Source: Candidatus Polarisedimenticolaceae bacterium
GTDB taxonomy: Bacteria; Acidobacteriota; Polarisedimenticolia; Polarisedimenticolales; DASRJG01
Assembly (NCBI GenBank): GCA_036376135.1
Contig: DASVAW010000101.1
Coordinates: 1-57,666, forward strand
DNA length: 57,666 nucleotides
Direction of reading: 5' to 3'
The translations under genes and the position numbers were made by a program. The number at the start of each line of letters is the position of its first letter. Position 1 is the stretch's first letter. Under the pieces are notes generated by a model. That model saw only the letters and a program-made list of their open reading frames with translations. It did not search any database and was not told the origin of the DNA. Positions 54,672 to 57,666 of the stretch are shown here, piece after piece.

Positions 54672-55078
54672 TGGCGCGAAGAAAACACGACACGACGAAG
54701 CAAGCGGTCCGGTTCGCCTGGATCCTGTTCGTGCTGCTCGGCGCTTTGGCCAGCTTTTCCGCGTGGCGCGAGCACTGGGTCCGCGCCGGAATCGTCGCGG
54801 CCCTCGCCGTCGTCGGGCCGGCCCTCGCCCATCTCGCCCGGCCGGCGTGGATGGCCTTCTTCGCCCGGTGGATGAAGTTCGCCGAGGTTCTGGGCCTGAT
54901 CTCGACGACGATCATCCTGTCGCTCTTCTTCTTCCTGATCCTGACCCCGGTGGGACTCGTGGCGCGCCTGTTCCGCAAGGACCCGCTCGATCTCGACTGG
55001 AAGCACCGCCGTCGGACCTACTGGGTCGACCGGGAGCCGGTCGAGCCGACGTTCGAGCGCTACGAGAAGCAGTACTAG
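54671..55078 (+). CDS. SxtJ-like membrane protein
   Basis: A 135-residue membrane protein with helices around 16-32 and 36-52 and a third at about 74-96 (VLGLISTTIILSLFFFLILTP), then a conserved DPLDLDWKHRRRTYW tail. This matches the SxtJ family that commonly sits beside carbamoyltransferases. Translationally coupled to the carbamoyltransferase (TGATG). Possibly it anchors or presents substrate to that enzyme; that is inference. Confidence 0.9.
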   Translation: MARRKHDTTKQAVRFAWILFVLLGALASFSAWREHWVRAGIVAALAVVGPALAHLARPAWMAFFARWMKFAEVLGLISTTIILSLFFFLILTPVGLVARLFRKDPLDLDWKHRRRTYWVDREPVEPTFERYEKQY

Positions 55079-55087
55079 GAGAGCCTC

Positions 55088-55246
55088 ATGTCCTACGTCG
55101 GTGTTTTCAGGGAGCTCTGGGAGTTCCTCCGGCAGCGGAAGAAGTTCTGGCTCCTCCCGCTCGTCATCGTGCTCGTTCTCCTGGGCCTGCTCGTCGCGCT
55201 GACCGCGAAGAGCGCCCTCGCGCCGTTCATCTACACCGTCTTCTAG
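55088..55246 (+). CDS. DUF5989 single-pass membrane protein
   Basis: A 52-residue protein: YVGVFRELWEFLRQRKKFWL is an amphipathic/basic start followed by one membrane helix (LPLVIVLVLLGLLVALT). It matches DUF5989, always found with SxtJ and a carbamoyltransferase. It starts 9 nt after sxtJ and its stop shares CTAG with the convergent DUF6265 gene. Short but conserved in context. Confidence 0.88.
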   Translation: MSYVGVFRELWEFLRQRKKFWLLPLVIVLVLLGLLVALTAKSALAPFIYTVF

Positions 55247-55749
55247 CCGGGGCGCTTCGCGAACCGGAACGGCTCTTCGCGCACGACGCCGTCCTTGCCG
55301 CGGATGGCGACGACGCAGAGCAGCCCGTCCTCCGTGCGTGTGTAGGAGATGCCTCCGAACCGCAGCTTGCCCTCCGACTTCTCGGAGAGCGGGAAGGCGA
55401 GGACCTTGTCCTTCTCCTCCCAGCCCGTCAGGTCGGCGTTGAAGTGCTTGAGCCGAAGCTCGAGGCTCCCGTCCTTCTCCACGATCGACAGGATCTCGTA
55501 GAAGGCGACGCTCCCGTCCTTCACGAGTCGGAACATCCCCGGCATCGCCCCGGCCCTGGGCTCGCCCCAGACGTCCTCGACCCATCCCCCGAGCCCTTCT
55601 CCCTGCCACGTCCCCGCGAGCCACGCGGCATCGGCGAGCGTCGCGGGCGGGGGCGTCGCAGACGGGGACGTCGCGGGCGGGGACGTCGCGGAGGCGTTCA
55701 GGCAGAGAACCGGGAGCAGGAGCACGAACACGATCCACGGCTTGCGCAT
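55243..55749 (-). CDS. DUF6265 family exported protein
   Basis: A 168-residue protein with a signal peptide (RKPWIVFVLLLPVLCLNASA), a short Ser/Pro/Thr-rich linker with four PATSP/SATPP-like units, then a compact beta-rich domain (DAAWLAGTWQGEGLGGWVED, EILSIVEKDGSLELRLKHFN). The pattern LAGTW...EDVW is characteristic of DUF6265, a lipocalin-like fold of unknown role. GGAGG lies before the ATG. It converges on the carbamoyltransferase cassette. Confidence 0.88.
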   Translation of the reverse strand: MRKPWIVFVLLLPVLCLNASATSPPATSPSATPPPATLADAAWLAGTWQGEGLGGWVEDVWGEPRAGAMPGMFRLVKDGSVAFYEILSIVEKDGSLELRLKHFNADLTGWEEKDKVLAFPLSEKSEGKLRFGGISYTRTEDGLLCVVAIRGKDGVVREEPFRFAKRPG

Positions 55750-55825
55750 GGCGAATCCTCCAAGGGTTCGTCGAACGGGCGAACGGAATTTCGACCGGGA
55801 TCCGAGGCGCCAAGTCTTCGGCGCG

Positions 55826-56383
55826 TCAGGGCCGGCTCCCACCCCCGCGCCGCCGGCCGGCGCACGGATCCGGGTCGGGTCGTCGGCCCCTCGCCTGCCT
55901 CTCGGCTTCCAGGAAGGCGGGTTTGAGCGCGAAGTCGAACTTCCGGTAGACGCAGGCATACCCCTCTCGGACCAGGCTTTCGTTGTGGCTTCGCGTCCCG
56001 TCCCCCACCAGCACGTAACGAAGCAGGCGGCCGTACCGGTCCCGGTCGTCGGACCCGGGATCGGAGAGCAACTCGACCTCCTCCCCGACCAGCGCGAGCT
56101 CGGTGAACGACTTGGCCGCCTTGGCCCAGGCCCGGACCACCGGGTCGTCGGCGCCGAGCTCGCCGGTGTCCACCCCGAGCAGGCGCACGCGCGCCTTCCG
56201 CGACCCGATCCGCACGTCGATCGTGTCGCCGTCTCCGGCCCGCACCACCCGTGCCTTCACCCGCGGTGCGGACGCGAGGTCGGGGCTGAAACCCGAGCCC
56301 GCGGCATCCGCTTCGCGCGAGCACGCGAGCGCGGGCCCCAGCATCGCCGCCAGGACGAACACGAGACCGATCCGCCGTCGCAT
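55826..56383 (-). CDS. Thermonuclease-family (SNase-like) lipoprotein
   Basis: A 185-residue protein. The signal sequence (RRRIGLVFVLAAMLGPALAC) ends in a lipobox with C22, so it should be lipidated. The OB-fold nuclease domain has VRAGDGDTIDVRIG and RVRLLGVDTGEL, followed by AKAAKSFTELAL and DRYGRLLRYVLVGDG; catalytic Arg/Glu positions appear kept. Likely a DNA/RNA-degrading nuclease at the periplasmic side. TATACT lies 9 nt before the ATG with no Shine-Dalgarno. Confidence 0.92.
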   Translation of the reverse strand: MRRRIGLVFVLAAMLGPALACSREADAAGSGFSPDLASAPRVKARVVRAGDGDTIDVRIGSRKARVRLLGVDTGELGADDPVVRAWAKAAKSFTELALVGEEVELLSDPGSDDRDRYGRLLRYVLVGDGTRSHNESLVREGYACVYRKFDFALKPAFLEAERQARGRRPDPDPCAGRRRGGGSRP

Positions 56384-56392
56384 GGCCGCGCG

Positions 56393-56398
56393 AGTATA
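56393..56398 (-). promoter_or_regulatory. -10 box of the nuclease gene, leaderless type
   Basis: TATACT on the minus strand (5 of 6 to TATAAT) ends 9 nt before the nuclease ATG. The predicted transcript would begin at or very near the start codon. Confidence 0.5.
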
Positions 56399-56463
56399 AC
56401 GACGCGCGCCGCCGCGCCTCGCTCCCGCCCACCGAGGCCCTTGCGCCGCGCCCCCGACCGGGT

Positions 56464-56479
56464 GTTGCATATATGCAAC
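56464..56479. promoter_or_regulatory. 16-bp perfect palindrome, candidate operator
   Basis: GTTGCATATATGCAAC is perfectly self-complementary and A/T-rich in a very GC-rich context. It sits in the 174-bp gap between the divergent nuclease and XRE-regulator genes, about 80 bp ahead of the regulator start. A dimeric HTH protein could bind it; the adjacent XRE regulator is the natural candidate. Confidence 0.6.
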
Positions 56480-56557
56480 CCTGACCGTGCGCCCCGCCTC
56501 TTACGCGATCGCGCGGCTTCGTGCAGGGTAGTCGTCAGTCCGAGTGGGGGACGAACC

Positions 56558-57666
56558 GTGGCGGAACGCGCCCTCGTGGCCTTCGGCCGCTACCTGCGGA
56601 TGCTCCGAGACCGCAAGGGCCTCTCGCTCGAGGAGGCGGTAACCCTCACGCGCGTCTACCCGAGCCCGTTGAGCAAGGGTTATCTCTCGCGCCTGGAGAA
56701 CGGCGCCACGCGCGCGGGCTTCGAGAAGATCGTCGCCCTCGCGAAGGCGTACGGCGTTCCGGTGGACGTTCTTGCCGAACGGCTGTGGCTCGATCTCGAG
56801 CTCGAGAAGAACGATCCGCCGGAGACGGAGGGGATGACGTTCAAGCGGTTGACCGCGAGCGGGTCGGATCGCGCACATGCCGGCTGGCGTTGGAAATCGT
56901 ACGCCTACCTCCGCGACGCCACAGCGCTGGCTAGCAGCGCGCCGGTGAATCCAGGATATCGAGACCAGAGCGAACAAGTCGCCATCGCGATTCAGAACTG
57001 CGCGACCGCCGCAACGAAGCTGGGCGCGTTGAACTTCGCTTTATGGGAGTACAAGTACGTCGAATCGCTGGGAACCGTCAGCACCAAGAATCAAGTTTCG
57101 CTTCTGAGTTGCATCTCCACTTTGCACAGGCGGCGCGGCGAACTTCAGACGGCTCGACTCATCGCGGACCGGGCCATCGAGGCAGGGAGACGGCCTGAAG
57201 GAGCCACGTTCTTGGGCTATGCGTACAGCACGCGTGCGGTGATCGCCCATCTGGAAGGTGAATTCTCCGCTTGCCTCGAGATACAGAAGCTCGCCCTCGC
57301 CGCGTTTCGCGCCGCGGGACGAGAAGCCGAGAGTGCAAGTGCCCACCACGCGATCGGCCAGATGTTCTTTGAGCTTGGCCGAACGGGGGCAGGACGCCGC
57401 GCGATGGCGGCTGCAGAGCGGATCGCGTCGAAGCTGGATCTCCATGACGTCCGAGTCCGAATTCGGCTGTCGCTCGGCGAGTTCGATTTTCGGGAGCAGA
57501 AGTTCGAGAGCGCCATCGGTTATTGGCAAGATGCCGCCAGGCTCGCACGTGAATCGCGAGATCGCACCCTTCTGTTCATGGCGGAACACCGTCTCATGAA
57601 GCAAGCGATCGCCGAAGGTCGTCGCAATTACGCCCAGTCCCTGGCACGCCACCTCCAACGCCTCAC
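56558..57666 (+). CDS. XRE-family regulator with TPR C-terminus (runs off window edge)
   Basis: An open reading frame of at least 369 codons with no stop before the window end. GTG 56558 has GGGGGA 8-9 nt upstream. An XRE helix-turn-helix (about 8-72: FGRYLRMLRDRKGLSLEEAV, then LSKGYLSRLENG) is followed by a helical TPR-like array (AHHAIGQMFFELGRTGAGRR and similar). The architecture resembles TPR-containing RRNPP-type peptide-sensing regulators. From about 56900 codon use shifts to A/T-ending codons unlike the rest of the window, suggesting a different origin. Confidence 0.85.
   Translation, partial: MAERALVAFGRYLRMLRDRKGLSLEEAVTLTRVYPSPLSKGYLSRLENGATRAGFEKIVALAKAYGVPVDVLAERLWLDLELEKNDPPETEGMTFKRLTASGSDRAHAGWRWKSYAYLRDATALASSAPVNPGYRDQSEQVAIAIQNCATAATKLGALNFALWEYKYVESLGTVSTKNQVSLLSCISTLHRRRGELQTARLIADRAIEAGRRPEGATFLGYAYSTRAVIAHLEGEFSACLEIQKLALAAFRAAGREAESASAHHAIGQMFFELGRTGAGRRAMAAAERIASKLDLHDVRVRIRLSLGEFDFREQKFESAIGYWQDAARLARESRDRTLLFMAEHRLMKQAIAEGRRNYAQSLARHLQRL

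Noticed and set aside
56501-56977. Minus-strand frame at the nuclease/regulator boundary
   Set aside because: It is antisense to the XRE gene, which has a clear start, Shine-Dalgarno and HTH domain.

Overview
The window is a very GC-rich, densely packed bacterial chromosome segment with no tRNA, rRNA, CRISPR array or intact mobile element that I could find. The host has two membranes: the window encodes an Omp85-type barrel, a TolC-type channel with an RND pump, apolipoprotein N-acyltransferase and several lipoproteins. The gene mix (tandem class II and FeS-BCP photolyases, PrkA/YeaH/SpoVR, a carbamoyltransferase/SxtJ/DUF5989 cassette, a REP-like sequence) would suit Acidobacteriota or an allied high-GC diderm lineage. 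That placement is an inference from gene content only.

Layout. 1-4 kb: 5'-truncated topA, a terminator, a glycine-rich RRM protein and an orphan OmpR-type regulator. 4-8.3 kb: an Omp85-like barrel fused by a 1-nt stop/start overlap to an LtaS/MdoB-type membrane phosphotransferase, then a DUF302/DUF2892 pair. 8.2-12.1 kb (minus strand): Lnt with a TPR extension, PlsC, a zinc anti-sigma factor and its ECF sigma factor. 12.1-17.7 kb (plus strand): a TolC/lipoprotein adaptor/RND permease operon divergent from the sigma factor. 17.7-22.2 kb: DUF971, UPF0158, alanine racemase, an M29-like aminopeptidase divergent from a DMT transporter, and a small coiled-coil protein. 22.3-26.7 kb: two photolyases and an M23 endopeptidase. 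26.7-39.4 kb: an eleven-gene minus-strand run (pyrophosphatase, AI-2E-type permease, two hybrid histidine kinases around two small unknown genes, an RNase Z-like hydrolase, purE, purK, an unknown membrane-anchored protein, an FAD oxidoreductase). 39.5-44.1 kb: a GT2-TPR protein, an extradiol-dioxygenase-like VOC protein, DUF1801, and a VOC/AraC/VOC/2-TM operon. 44.2-46.8 kb: two unknown small proteins, a decayed HsdM fragment and a Fic protein. 46.8-52.7 kb: L-2-hydroxyglutarate oxidase and the prkA-yeaH-spoVR stress operon. 52.8-57.7 kb: the carbamoyltransferase/SxtJ/DUF5989 cassette, a DUF6265 protein, a nuclease-fold lipoprotein and a truncated XRE-TPR regulator preceded by a perfect 16-bp palindrome.

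Themes. First genes of many transcription units carry a TANNNT-like -10 box 6-9 nt before the start codon and no Shine-Dalgarno sequence, which points to widespread leaderless transcription. Internal genes are joined by ATGA/GTGA or TGATG overlaps. Convergent neighbours repeatedly share a 4-bp stop overlap (CTAG or TTAG). The best candidates for undescribed biology are the Lnt-TPR protein with an internal lipobox, the Omp85/phosphotransferase pair, the carbamoyltransferase/SxtJ/DUF5989 cassette, the small genes between the two hybrid kinases, and the palindrome-flanked regulators.
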